Assembly (NCBI GenBank): GCA_045644665.1
Contig: JAZRHH010000011.1
Span: 29,401-93,400, forward strand
DNA: 64,000 nt
DNA from: RGIG9115 sp045644665
Lineage (GTDB): Bacteria; Bacillota; Clostridia; UBA1381
Direction of reading: 5' to 3'
Part shown: in pieces, positions 44,399-54,000 of the stretch
Layout: each line of letters begins with the position of its first letter
Numbering within the stretch: position 1 is the stretch's first letter
The notes under the pieces: model-generated
What the model saw: only the letters and a program-made list of their open reading frames with translations
What the model was told of the DNA's origin: nothing
The model's database searches: none
Made by a program: the position numbers and the translations under genes

Positions 44399-45416
44399 TT
44401 ATCTTCTCCGTTAATATATTTACAAGTAATTTTGTGTTTTTTTGTATAGTTTCCAAATCCTCATCATTTGGCGTAAATATGCAGGTTTCAACCTTACATA
44501 CCCTCTTTAATTTGAGCATGGAAAGATTTTCACTTGCAATGTACGGTCCTTCGCAGCTCCAGCCACATGAGCCAAAAACAAAGTATGGTATGTCCTTTGC
44601 TCTTGAAACATCTATTTTTCTGATAAACTCCCAAACACTCTCCGGCATATTCCTGTACTTAGTATATGTAGCAAGAATTAACCCGTTATAATCATATATT
44701 TCAGGAGTACTTTCATCTAAGGATACCAAGTCTGCATCTACGTTTTCTTTTTCAAGCATTCGTGCTGCAGCATATGCTATTTCTTTATTATTTCCAGTTA
44801 CTGAAGAATATGCTATAAGAACTTTATTTTTTTCTTTTTTAATAAGCAGGCATTTATATGTATCAAGAATATCTTTTACATTTTTTGAAATCCCGCCGAA
44901 TGTTCTGCATATTACATCTACCTTACATTCTTTTATAACGTCTAGTGCATTTGCAAGAAATTCGTTATACTTGCCTTGGGAAAATGCATAGCCGGAAAAC
45001 AAAGCCTTTTCCTCGCTGCAATAAACCATAATATTGTCAGGATTTGGAAGATTTGGAGTAATAAAAGCTATAAGCTCTGCACCTGATAATTTGATTGTGG
45101 CGCCATGCTTACATATGCACCCATTAAAATCATCGTGGTTAAGTATTTCCCTGATATTTCTAAGACCTGTAACAGATGCAAAGATTTTTACATCTTTATT
45201 TTCCTCAAGCAAAAATTTCAAAAAACCTGTTTTGTCAGGCGTTGTGCCGGTAAAAAACACAGCCTCTATTTGAGATACAGGTATATGCTTTTTTATTGCG
45301 GAAATTGCTTGTTTTCCATACTCTTCGCTTGTACCATCTATTAAAAAGTTACTTTTCCCGCATACAAGATAGAAGCTAAAATCAAATCCGCACTCTGCAC
45401 CAATATCATATATCAT
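44391..45416 (-). CDS. Flavodiiron-like protein lacking the diiron ligands
   Basis: The start at 45414-45416 overlaps the prmA stop as ATGA and has AAAGG upstream. The 341-residue protein has an N-terminal metallo-beta-lactamase-like region (about 1-195) and a C-terminal flavodoxin domain (about 200-341; KVLIAYSSVTGNNKEIA). This is the architecture of flavodiiron proteins. The ligand motif usually reading HxExDH is GTTPDK at 57-62, so most iron ligands are gone. It may bind FMN but is unlikely to reduce oxygen or NO by the normal diiron route. It lies between prmA and rsmE in a translationally coupled group. Confidence 0.75.
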   Translation of the reverse strand: MIYDIGAECGFDFSFYLVCGKSNFLIDGTSEEYGKQAISAIKKHIPVSQIEAVFFTGTTPDKTGFLKFLLEENKDVKIFASVTGLRNIREILNHDDFNGCICKHGATIKLSGAELIAFITPNLPNPDNIMVYCSEEKALFSGYAFSQGKYNEFLANALDVIKECKVDVICRTFGGISKNVKDILDTYKCLLIKKEKNKVLIAYSSVTGNNKEIAYAAARMLEKENVDADLVSLDESTPEIYDYNGLILATYTKYRNMPESVWEFIRKIDVSRAKDIPYFVFGSCGWSCEGPYIASENLSMLKLKRVCKVETCIFTPNDEDLETIQKNTKLLVNILTEKINA

Positions 45417-46387
45417 GCTTTCGCCTTTCTGCAAACAAAGCAAAGCCATTCTCCGGATGTGTTTTCCTCCACTATCTCTAATCCGTTATGCAAAAGTGCA
45501 CGCTTTACATCTTCTTTTCTGTCCATAATAATTCCGGAAGTTATAAATGTTCCGTCTTCGCTTAATATATCAAGGGCAAAAGGCAAAAGCGCAATAATTA
45601 CGTCTGCCACAATATTTGCACAGACCACATCATACTTTCTGTCTGCAATTTCATTTGCAGGATAACCCTCATCCAAAACATTTCCTGCCAGAACACGAAG
45701 AAGATTTTTATCTACACCATTCAACTCTGCGTTGTCGTATGCAATTTTAACAGCATTAGGGTCAATATCAACTGCTGTTGCGTGCTTCGCTCCGAGCATA
45801 AGCGAAATAACAGATAGTATTCCGCTTCCGCATCCAAGGTCTGCCATGGTAGTGCCTTCGGTTATGTACTTTTCAAGCTTCTCAATACACAGCTTTGTTG
45901 TATGATGAGAGCCTGTACCAAAAGTCATACCCGGATTTATTTTAAAAATCATACGTTCAGAAGTTTCAGGTACTTCCCACTGGGGACACACAAGTATATT
46001 TTCTCCAATTTCAAGAGGGTGAAAATATTGTTTCCAATTATTTGACCAATCCTCTTCATCAAGAGATGTTTCATCAATTTCAAGTCTGCCAAAAAGGTTT
46101 TCCTTATCAAAATCCTTTAGCTCTTTTAAAGAGCCTTTGATATCTGCAAGTGTTTCAAGTCCCTCCGGCGTTGCACTTACATAGCATATAACCTTTGTTT
46201 CTGCTTTTTTACTTTCTATAAGTTCATCATCTACATAGTCCCAGATGTTTTTATTTTCATCAAGGAAGTTTGTAAAATCATCAAAATCCTCTATTTCTGT
46301 GCCTGTTATACCAAGGTTATAAAGTCTTCCGCACACAGAGTCTATTCCCTCTGCCGTAGTATAAATTGTTACCTTAAGCCATTGCAT
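45413..46387 (-). CDS. prmA: Ribosomal protein L11 methyltransferase
   Basis: The 324-residue methyltransferase has an N-terminal recognition domain and the SAM-binding motif ADLGCGSGILSV, followed by ATAVDIDPNAVKIA and VVCANIVADVI. PNPGMTFGTG-like sequence appears as INPGMTFGTGSHHTTKLC. It methylates ribosomal protein L11 on lysines and the N-terminus. It stands downstream of rpoD on the same strand with a GGAAG SD. Confidence 0.96.
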   Translation of the reverse strand: MQWLKVTIYTTAEGIDSVCGRLYNLGITGTEIEDFDDFTNFLDENKNIWDYVDDELIESKKAETKVICYVSATPEGLETLADIKGSLKELKDFDKENLFGRLEIDETSLDEEDWSNNWKQYFHPLEIGENILVCPQWEVPETSERMIFKINPGMTFGTGSHHTTKLCIEKLEKYITEGTTMADLGCGSGILSVISLMLGAKHATAVDIDPNAVKIAYDNAELNGVDKNLLRVLAGNVLDEGYPANEIADRKYDVVCANIVADVIIALLPFALDILSEDGTFITSGIIMDRKEDVKRALLHNGLEIVEENTSGEWLCFVCRKAKA

Positions 46388-46408
46388 TTGAAATAACTTC
46401 CTTTCAGT

Positions 46409-47479
46409 TTAGTCAAGATAATCCTTAAGCTTTTTACTTCTTGAAGGATGTCTTAGCTTTCTAAGTGCTTTTGCTTCGATTTGTCTTATTCTTTCTCTTG
46501 TTACCTGGAACTCATGCCCAACCTCTTCCAAGGTGCGCTGTCTTCCGTCATCAAGTCCAAAACGAAGTCTTAAAACCTTTTCCTCTCTCGGAGTTAGTGT
46601 TTTGAGTACATCAACAAGATGCTCTTTAAGAAGCACAAAACTTGCAGCTTCTGATGGTGCCGGAGCGTCCTGGTCCTCGATGAAATCACCCAAATGGCTG
46701 TCTTCCTCCTCACCAATAGGTGTTTCAAGAGATACCGGCTCCTGAGAAATTTTGGTAATTTCACGTATTTTATCAATTGGCATATTTAATTCTTTTGCAA
46801 GTTCTTCGGGAGTTGGTTCACGGCCATACTCCTGAACTAGCTGACGTGATATTCTAACAAGCTTGTTAATTGTTTCAACCATATGCACAGGTATTCTGAT
46901 AGTTCTTGCCTGGTCTGCAATTGCACGTGTGATAGCTTGTCTTATCCACCATGTTGCATAAGTACTGAATTTATATCCCTTTGTGTAATCAAACTTATCA
47001 ACAGCTTTTATAAGACCTAAATTACCCTCTTGAATAAGATCAAGGAAAAGCATTTCTCTGCCTACATATCTCTTTGCAATACTTACAACAAGACGCAAGT
47101 TTGCCTCTGCAAGCTTTTTCTTTGCAAGTTCGTCTCCTTCTTTCATGCGCTTTGCAAGATCCAGTTCTTCCTGAACAGAAAGGAGATTTACTTTACCAAT
47201 TTCTTTAAGATACATTTTTACATGGTCGTCAATACTTACACCCTCAGGAATTGACATATCCTCAAGTTCTTCTTTGGTTACCTCAATTTCCTCAAGCTCT
47301 TTTTCAAGATTTTTAGCAACTTCGATATCCTCTTTTTCTAAAATGTCATATACCTTTTCGAGTTTTTCAGGTGTTATCTCCAATTCCTCAAAAGCACTGT
47401 TTATTTCGTCAAAGGTCAGAACCCCGCTTTTCTTTCCCTTATCAACCAGTTCTTTTACTATTTGTTTCATATCAACCAT
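46409..47479 (-). CDS. rpoD: RNA polymerase primary sigma factor
   Basis: The 356-residue sigma factor (SigA) has a short region 1.1 (about 1-65), region 1.2, region 2 (DLIQEGNLGLIKAVDKFDY, YKFSTYATWWIRQAITRAI), region 3 and region 4 (TLEEVGHEFQVTRERIRQIE). It recognises TTGACA/TATAAT promoters, which agrees with those found in this window. It follows dnaG by about 20 bases, the classic dnaG-rpoD order. Confidence 0.98.
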   Translation of the reverse strand: MVDMKQIVKELVDKGKKSGVLTFDEINSAFEELEITPEKLEKVYDILEKEDIEVAKNLEKELEEIEVTKEELEDMSIPEGVSIDDHVKMYLKEIGKVNLLSVQEELDLAKRMKEGDELAKKKLAEANLRLVVSIAKRYVGREMLFLDLIQEGNLGLIKAVDKFDYTKGYKFSTYATWWIRQAITRAIADQARTIRIPVHMVETINKLVRISRQLVQEYGREPTPEELAKELNMPIDKIREITKISQEPVSLETPIGEEEDSHLGDFIEDQDAPAPSEAASFVLLKEHLVDVLKTLTPREEKVLRLRFGLDDGRQRTLEEVGHEFQVTRERIRQIEAKALRKLRHPSRSKKLKDYLD

Positions 47480-47500
47480 TGTTTATTACCCGTTTCCTTT

Positions 47501-49285
47501 CTAATCCCATTCAAGACTTAGTTTTTTAATATTAATCTGTTCTTTAACAAGCTCACCGAGTTTTTGAGCATCATTTTCATAGTTTTTCATTTCCTGCATG
47601 TTACGCTCAAGAAGAATTTTACGAATACTGTCTTCCGCTGCCGCCTTTTTATTATTGTATTCCGACAGTTCATAGAAGACAGAGGAAGCAACGCTAATTT
47701 CACCATCAGTTTCAGAAAAATTGTTTAAAATTTCTGCAGCATCCGGCTCTTTCCCTCTTTCCCACGCATCATATATCAGCTTTGCAACCTTAACCAGTGT
47801 TTCGTCAGAATAATCCTCCGGTTTTATAATATCTCTTACTGCCTTATATATATTCTTTTCAGAATAAACAAGATTAAGAAGTCTCCTCTCAGCATGTGTT
47901 TGTGCAGATACTTTGTTTCCGCCCGAAATATTTTTATAATTTGTAATTTTTATTTTATTATCATTTTTATCACCGGCAAATACAGCGTTTTTACGATACT
48001 CGGCATATATTGCCTCTTTTCCTATACCTGTTTCCTGTGATATTTTATTTATGTACGCATCAACCTCAATTGGCTCACGCACTCCTGATAAAATGCCCGC
48101 AGCTTCTGTTACAAACCGGATTTTTCCATCTGTATCATTAATATCATGATTTATTCTTATAAGAGAAAGCTTAAATTCTGTTGAAGGCACCGCCTCATCA
48201 AGAGCTTTCTTAAACATTGCAACTCCATTTTTGGAAATATACTCATCCGGGTCCTTGGCACCTTTAAGTTTTACAACCTTTGTTCTAAGACCCACAGCTG
48301 AAAAAATTTCTATAGCTCTCATAACAGCTTTTCTTCCGGCGTCATCCATATCATAACATATAAGGACTTCAGAGGCATATTTATTAATTATTTTTGCTTG
48401 GTTTTCTGTAAGTGCTGTACCCAGGGTTGCAACAACATTGTGTATACCTGCCTGATACACGCTTATAACATCCATATACCCCTCAACAAGAATAATTTTA
48501 GATGTATCTGTCTTTTTTGCAAGATTTAAAGAAAATAAATTTCTTCCTTTATCAAAAGCAACCGTTTCTCCGGAGTTAAGATACTTTGGAGGTTTAAAAT
48601 CCGAATTCTTGTCCGGTTCATGAAAAATTCTGCCACCAAAGCCTATAACGTTTCCACGAACATTTATAATGGGAAACATAACACGGTCTCTGAATTTATC
48701 GTATATTTTTCCGTCTCTCTCAACTGCCAGAGATGCTTCCACAAGCTCTTTGTCTGAATATCCCATAGACTTCAAATGCTTAAGAAGAGCGTCAAAGCTG
48801 TTTGGAGCATATCCGATACCATACGCTGTAATGGTTTTTGGAAGCAACTTTCTTGCACTCAAATATTCAAGTGCCTCTGCTCCTACCGCCTTATCCTTAA
48901 GGCTATCATGAAAAAACCTTGCAGCTTTTGCATTCATTTCATAAATTCGCTGACGTTTTTTGTGTTTTTCATCATCATAGGAATTACTGTCATCCGGAAG
49001 CTGAATTCCTACATTGTCTGCAAGAATTTTTATTGCGTCAACAAAATCAACATTCTCACTCTTCATCACAAACTGAGCAAGATTTCCGCCCGCGCCGCAA
49101 CCAAAGCAATAAAACAATTGCTTGTCCGAGCTTACATGAAATGACGGCGTTTTTTCGTTATGAAAGGGACACAGACCGGTATAGTCACTTCCACGTTTTG
49201 AAAGAGAAACGTATCTTGATACATATTCTACTATATCATTAGCTGCAAAAACATCTGAAATCAGTGCATCTGAATAACGCGGCAA
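47501..49285 (-). CDS. dnaG: DNA primase
   Basis: A TTG start at 49283-49285 is supported by AGGAGG 9 bases upstream; the nearer ATG is out of frame. The 594-residue primase has the zinc-binding domain (CPFHNEKTPSF, FYCFGCGAGG), the RNA-polymerase core, the TOPRIM segment (ILVEGYMDVISVY, CYDMDDAGRKA) and a C-terminal helicase-binding region. It makes RNA primers for replication. It is the first gene before rpoD. Confidence 0.97.
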   Translation of the reverse strand: MPRYSDALISDVFAANDIVEYVSRYVSLSKRGSDYTGLCPFHNEKTPSFHVSSDKQLFYCFGCGAGGNLAQFVMKSENVDFVDAIKILADNVGIQLPDDSNSYDDEKHKKRQRIYEMNAKAARFFHDSLKDKAVGAEALEYLSARKLLPKTITAYGIGYAPNSFDALLKHLKSMGYSDKELVEASLAVERDGKIYDKFRDRVMFPIINVRGNVIGFGGRIFHEPDKNSDFKPPKYLNSGETVAFDKGRNLFSLNLAKKTDTSKIILVEGYMDVISVYQAGIHNVVATLGTALTENQAKIINKYASEVLICYDMDDAGRKAVMRAIEIFSAVGLRTKVVKLKGAKDPDEYISKNGVAMFKKALDEAVPSTEFKLSLIRINHDINDTDGKIRFVTEAAGILSGVREPIEVDAYINKISQETGIGKEAIYAEYRKNAVFAGDKNDNKIKITNYKNISGGNKVSAQTHAERRLLNLVYSEKNIYKAVRDIIKPEDYSDETLVKVAKLIYDAWERGKEPDAAEILNNFSETDGEISVASSVFYELSEYNNKKAAAEDSIRKILLERNMQEMKNYENDAQKLGELVKEQINIKKLSLEWD

Positions 49286-49397
49286 ACCATACCACCTCCT
49301 GTATTATAACCTTTAACCCATTTTATTATTCACTGTGTATATTTACCCACTTTTTATGATTTATAACACATAAATTTAACAAATTTTTGTTATAGTT

Positions 49398-49427
49398 AAA
49401 ACCCGAAGCATATTTGCTTCGGGTTTT
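49398..49427 (-). terminator. Terminator after the M23 gene
   Basis: A 12-bp perfect stem (49398-49409 with 49416-49427), 6-base loop, ends in TTTT on both strands. It separates the M23 gene from dnaG. The rest of the gap (49286-49397) is AT-rich; a dnaG promoter could not be assigned with confidence. Confidence 0.85.
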
Positions 49428-49430
49428 AAC

Positions 49431-50171
49431 TTATTTAACGTATTCCTCCGGGTTAACACACTTTCCGTCAAGTAATATTTCAAAATGCAAATGAGGCTCC
49501 GTTGTGTTTTCTCCAAAGCTGTATGTCCCTACATGAGCAATAAAATCTCCTGCTTTAAGCTCCATCCCAACTTTTAAATTTTCAATGTCGTCAAGATTTG
49601 CATATTTTGTTTTATATCCATTATTATGATTAATAATAACTGCTTTTCCAATCGTATCTACATAAACATCTTCTATCACGCCGTCTGCAGCTGCTACTAC
49701 ATTTGTATCTGCAGGAGCAAGAATGTCTATTCCGTTATGTGCTCTAAAATCGCCCATAACAGAATCGTAGTACAGCGTGTCCCCCGAAAAGCTTGTACAT
49801 ATTTCTCCTTTTACAGGCATTGTAAACTTTGGAAGCTCTGCAGGAGAAATAGCTTCAAGCACGTCTCCATCATAAAACTCTACATTTTCTCCCGTTTCAA
49901 TAACATCTGCTTCCTCTGCGCTTACCTTTTCTTTTGGCACCTCTTCCTCTACCACCTTTGGCGCTTTTGCCTCTACTGCTTCCTCCAAAGGCTCAGGCTC
50001 AAGAGTTATTACGGGCATCTCCGGTTTTTTTACATCTGTTATTGGAAATGGCTGCTCCTCTTTTTCTTTTTGTGAATTAACAAAGCCTACAATTCCCATT
50101 GCAGCCACGCAGCAACAAAGCGCAAGATAAAATCCTGCTCCTGTATTTTTTTTATTTTTGTTGTCTTTCAT
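49431..50171 (-). CDS. Membrane-anchored M23 peptidase domain protein, SpoIIQ-like
   Basis: The 246-residue protein has one membrane helix near the N-terminus (about 12-31), a Pro/Glu-rich linker (about 35-115) and a C-terminal M23 domain. The metal-site pattern is intact: HNGIDI (His, Asp) and EPHLHFE (His). The stretch YDSVMGDFRAHNGIDI resembles clostridial SpoIIQ, the forespore membrane protein that pairs with SpoIIIAH during engulfment. The upstream sigma-F-like promoter supports this. The alternative is an ordinary vegetative LytM-type endopeptidase. Symbol withheld because this rests on motif memory. Confidence 0.78.
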   Translation of the reverse strand: MKDNKNKKNTGAGFYLALCCCVAAMGIVGFVNSQKEKEEQPFPITDVKKPEMPVITLEPEPLEEAVEAKAPKVVEEEVPKEKVSAEEADVIETGENVEFYDGDVLEAISPAELPKFTMPVKGEICTSFSGDTLYYDSVMGDFRAHNGIDILAPADTNVVAAADGVIEDVYVDTIGKAVIINHNNGYKTKYANLDDIENLKVGMELKAGDFIAHVGTYSFGENTTEPHLHFEILLDGKCVNPEEYVK

Positions 50172-50207
50172 ATAACTCTACCCTTTCAGAATAATAATTA
50201 TGTTCAT

Positions 50208-50235
50208 ATTATAACCGAAGGAGTAAATATTATAC
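50208..50235 (-). promoter_or_regulatory. Sigma-F/G-like promoter of the SpoIIQ-like gene
   Basis: On the minus strand GTATA (50231-50235) and GGTTATAAT (50208-50216) are separated by 14 bp, fitting GYATA and GGNNANANT of forespore sigma factors. TATAAT inside the -10 would also suit sigma-A, though no good sigma-A -35 is present. Confidence 0.5.
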
Positions 50236-50240
50236 AAAAA

Positions 50241-50270
50241 AGGAGATGTTAAATTGTTTTAACATCTCCT
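50241..50270 (-). terminator. Terminator after the SCP2 gene
   Basis: A 13-bp perfect stem (50241-50253 with 50258-50270) with a TTGT loop is followed on the minus strand by TTTTTT, a strong intrinsic terminator. Confidence 0.9.
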
Positions 50271-50277
50271 ATATAAA

Positions 50278-50682
50278 TTATTTTTTTTTGGAAGCAGCCT
50301 TCTTTGCCGGCTTCTTTTCCTTTATTGTTTCTTTTTTTGCAGCAGCCTTTCGTGGCTGTGGCTTTACAATCCCTGCAATATATGAAACTGCATCAAAATC
50401 TCCGAAAGCATCTATTCTGCCAGCTGCAAGTGCTCTGTCTTTATTAAGTCTTCCGGAAACAATTTTAATAAAGTCATCAGTACTTATATCAATTGCAACA
50501 CTGTTATCACGATAATCATAAGGCTCAACGGAAAATTCACCGTCTATAAACGATACATAAAAAGTTCCGGCAGCTTCCTCATCCTTAAGCGTTACCTGAA
50601 TTGCAAAATTATCTTTTAGTGCACTTACGTCAGCTTTTGAGAGCTTTGTTTTAATCTTATGAAACGCATCTGCGTATGTCAT
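50278..50682 (-). CDS. SCP2 sterol-binding-fold protein with lysine-rich tail
   Basis: The start at 50680-50682 (MTYADAFHKI) has AAAGGAA upstream; the longer reading lacks an SD. Residues about 1-105 of 134 fit the SCP2 fold, a small hydrophobic lipid-binding cavity domain. The C-terminal 28 residues (KPQPRKAAAKK onward) are rich in Lys and Ala, resembling histone-H1-like tails. Lipid or acyl carrier roles are known for SCP2 domains, but none can be assigned here. The basic tail suggests contact with nucleic acid or an acidic surface. It has its own promoter and terminator. Confidence 0.8.
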   Translation of the reverse strand: MTYADAFHKIKTKLSKADVSALKDNFAIQVTLKDEEAAGTFYVSFIDGEFSVEPYDYRDNSVAIDISTDDFIKIVSGRLNKDRALAAGRIDAFGDFDAVSYIAGIVKPQPRKAAAKKETIKEKKPAKKAASKKK

Positions 50683-50743
50683 AAAAATCACTTTCCTTTC
50701 TGAATTGAAATTTACCGAAATAAAACATTTCTCCACCACAATC

Positions 50744-50773
50744 ATTATACTATGTAAAGTTCTTCTGTGTCAA
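50744..50773 (-). promoter_or_regulatory. Promoter of the SCP2 gene
   Basis: On the minus strand TTGACA (50768-50773) and TATAAT (50744-50749) are 18 bp apart, consensus for sigma-A. Confidence 0.8.
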
Positions 50774-50800
50774 CAACAAAAAATTTATTTTGTATACATT

Positions 50801-50829
50801 CACCATCGCAAAAACATTGGCATAGTATA
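50801..50829 (+). promoter_or_regulatory. Sigma-K-like promoter of the Cys-rich small gene
   Basis: CACC (50801-50804), 16 bp, then CATAGTATA (50821-50829) matches the sigma-K pattern mACm-N16-CATAnnnTA. The ATG follows 30 bases later. Short consensus, so a chance match is possible. Confidence 0.5.
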
Positions 50830-50858
50830 TACTACATCAGACGAAAGGAGGCACTATC

Positions 50859-50960
50859 ATGGACGGATGTGGATGCAACAACGGCTGCAGCTTTGATTTA
50901 GACATGATTTTATGGGTACTTATCATCATTGTTATAGTTACCTGCATGTGCAACAACTAA
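50859..50960 (+). CDS. 33-residue Cys-rich small membrane protein
   Basis: An ATG at 50859 follows a near-perfect AAAGGAGG and the frame closes at TAA 50958-50960. The peptide has an N-terminal Cys/Gly/Asn-rich part (MDGCGCNNGCS), one hydrophobic helix (ILWVLIIIVIV) and a Cys-containing end (CMCNN), five Cys in all. Small hydrophobic proteins of this make-up, such as YjcZ-like ones, are known in spores of Bacilli. Its sigma-K-like promoter and strong terminator support a real, separately transcribed gene, perhaps a spore-coat component. Function unknown. Confidence 0.75.
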   Translation: MDGCGCNNGCSFDLDMILWVLIIIVIVTCMCNN

Positions 50961-50962
50961 GC

Positions 50963-51008
50963 AAAATAAAATCAGGGTGCTTTTAATATAGCACCCTGAT
51001 TTTATTTT
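50963..51008. terminator. Bidirectional terminator, Cys-rich gene/mfd
   Basis: An 18-bp perfect stem (50963-50980 with 50991-51008) with a 10-base loop lies right after the small gene and overlaps the mfd stop. The A/T-rich outer stem lets it work on both strands. Confidence 0.9.
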
Positions 51009-54000
51009 AGAAGCAGGTTAACAAAATTATCTGCTTCCGCAAGTACATTCTCCTGCCTATCCAGCTTAATATGCATACGAGGAACACTTCCCGGTATCAG
51101 CTTATATTTAAGGGGATTTCCTTTTGCAAGTCCGATAAGTGCAGGTAGGTCAACATCTGCAAACAACACATTTAACAGATCACCCTTATGAGCAATTTCT
51201 TTTATGCCGCAGCTTCTTGCCTTTGCCTTTAAAAGCGCAACCATAATAACATTCTGGGCAGATCGCGGAATATCACCAAAACGGTCAATGAGCTCATCCT
51301 CTACTTCAAATTCATCATCTTCGGTTTCGATTTGAGAGATTTTTTTATAAACTTCTATTCTCTGTCCTACATCGCTGATGTATCTGTCAGGAATATATGC
51401 GTCAATGTTAATATCAATGGTCGTTTCAATTTCTTTTTCCTCAGCTTTTCCTGAAGCTTCGTTTACACTGTCACGGAGCATTCTGCAGTACAGGTCATAT
51501 CCTACAGCCTCCATATGCCCATGCTGTTGAGCACCAAGCATATCTCCTGCACCTCTTATTTCAAGGTCCTTAAGAGCAATCTTAAATCCGGAGCCAAACT
51601 CTGTAAATTCTTTTATTGCTTGAAGTCTTTTTGACGCCGTTTCACTGATTTCTTTGTTTTTTCTGTAGGTAAGGTATGCGTATGCCTTTTTGTTTGAGCG
51701 GCCCACTCTTCCTCTTAACTGATAAAGCTGTGCAAGTCCCATTCTGTCCGCATTTTCTACGATTATAGTATTTGCGTTTGGAATATCAAGACCTGTTTCA
51801 ATGATTGTTGTACAAACAAGTATGTCAGTTTCTCCTGTAACCATAGAATGCATAATATCCTCAAGGTCTGATTCGTTCATTTGTCCATGCCCAACCCTGA
51901 CTACTTTATCAGGGAAAAGATTTTTTATTTCATCAGCCTTTTTGTATATACCCTGTACACGATTATACAAATAAAAAACCTGACCCCCACGTGAAAGTTC
52001 TATTCTTATTGCATCCTCTATTGTAGACATATCATTTTCAAGAACGTATGTTTGTACAGGATACCTGTTTTGCGGCGCCTGAGTGAGAACGCTCATATCT
52101 CTTACAGAAATCATTGACATGTGGAGTGTTCTTGGGATTGGGGTAGCAGTCATTGAAAGAACATCAATATTCTTTTTAAGCTCCTTAAGCTTTTCCTTAT
52201 GAGCCACGCCAAAGCGTTGCTCCTCGTCTATTATCAGAAGTCCTAAATCAGAAAACTCCAAATCCTTTTGTAGTATCCTGTGAGTGCCGATAATTATATC
52301 TATATCTCCGTTTTTGAGCTTTTTAAGAATTTCGTCCTGTTGTTTTTTTGTTCTGAAACGGGACAGCATCTCTACTCTGATAGGAAAATCACCCATACGC
52401 TCTTTGAATGTATTATAATGCTGCATCGAAAGTATAGTAGTCGGGCACAGATATGCTACCTGCTTACTATCCATTACCGCCTTAAATGCCGCACGCAGAG
52501 CAACCTCTGTTTTTCCAAAGCCAACGTCACCGCATAAAAGTCTGTCCATGGGTTTGTCTTTTTCCATGTCACTTTTTACTTCTTCTATGCTCCGGAGTTG
52601 GTCTTCTGTTTCTGTATATACAAAAGCATCTTCAAAATCTCTTTGCCATACGGTGTCCTTAGAAAAAGCAAATCCTTTTGTATTTTCCCTTTCTGCATAG
52701 AGCTTTACAAGGCGCTGTGCCATTTCCATTGTTGACTTTTTAACACGCTGCTTTGTATTGCTCCATTCTTTGCCTCCAAGCTTGTTTACTCTGATATTTT
52801 TATTCTCGTCACCGCCCACATACTTATAAAGCATATCAAGCTGATCCACAGGAACATACAAAACATCATTATCTCTGTAGTCTACCTTTAAATAATCTTT
52901 TGAAACGCTACCCACGGTCATTTTCTTAATGCCCTTATAAACACCTATACCATGTGTTCTGTGGACTACATAGTCACCAACGTTTATTTCGTTATATGAT
53001 TTTATTCGTTTAGTATTTTCCTCACGGCGTCTTGAGATTCTTTTTCCTGTATCAAAAATTTCTTTGTCCGAAATTACAGAAAATCCTGAGTCTGTATACT
53101 CAAATCCGCTTTTTAGAAATCCTACTACAATGTTAATTTTCTTTGGTACAATTTCTTTTGTTAGTGAAAGTTCAGCTTCATATCCTCTGTCTTTTAGAAC
53201 CCCAAGCAAATTTTTTGCTCTGTCCTGGCTTTGAGATACAATTACAACAGTAGCTTTTTTCTCATTCCATTTTGTTAAATCCTGCAAGAGGTAGTCTATT
53301 TTGCCATGAAAAGATACTGTCTGACGTGCATTAAGACTAATCCCGCCTTTCCCAATAGTAGAAAGATTTATAACCTCATTGTTTAAAATACAGCGAAGCA
53401 ATTCTTCACCTGACGGATAATAGTCATAAATATCTCCGCATATTATTCCCGATGAATACATCCCGGAAATTATTTCATGCTTGTCATGTACAAAATTTTC
53501 AAATCTTTCTTTTACACGCTCCGGGTCTATAATATATATACCTGCATCCTTAATATGTTCGCAAAGAGTAGGAATTTTCCCGTATGCGCCTTTTATAAAT
53601 TTATCCACAGAGGGAAATATGAAATAATTTTCTGCTTTTTCAAGCTCATTTTTTATATTTTGATTATCCGGGAATTTTAGCGATAAGTTCTTAATATATT
53701 CTGTCATTGCGCTGTGCTCTTCCCGTGTCATAACAGGTTCTCTTGCAACAACAGCCAAAGCAGATTTTACATTTTCTACACTTCTTTGAGTTTCCCAGTC
53801 AAAAACACGTATTGAATCAATTTCATCATCAAAAAACTCTATACGTACAGGCAATTTCATGTTTGGAGAATAAATATCAAGAATACCTCCGCGCACCGAA
53901 AATAAACCTACAGCGTCTACTTCAACGGAATTGGTATACCCCATAGATATAAGCTTTTCCTTTATATCATCAAGATTATAGGAGTTTCCTGTTTTAAACT

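Noticed and set aside
49286..49397. TATAAT close to the dnaG start
   Set aside because: It would place transcription start inside the ribosome-binding site, so it is unlikely to be the dnaG promoter. No better candidate was found.
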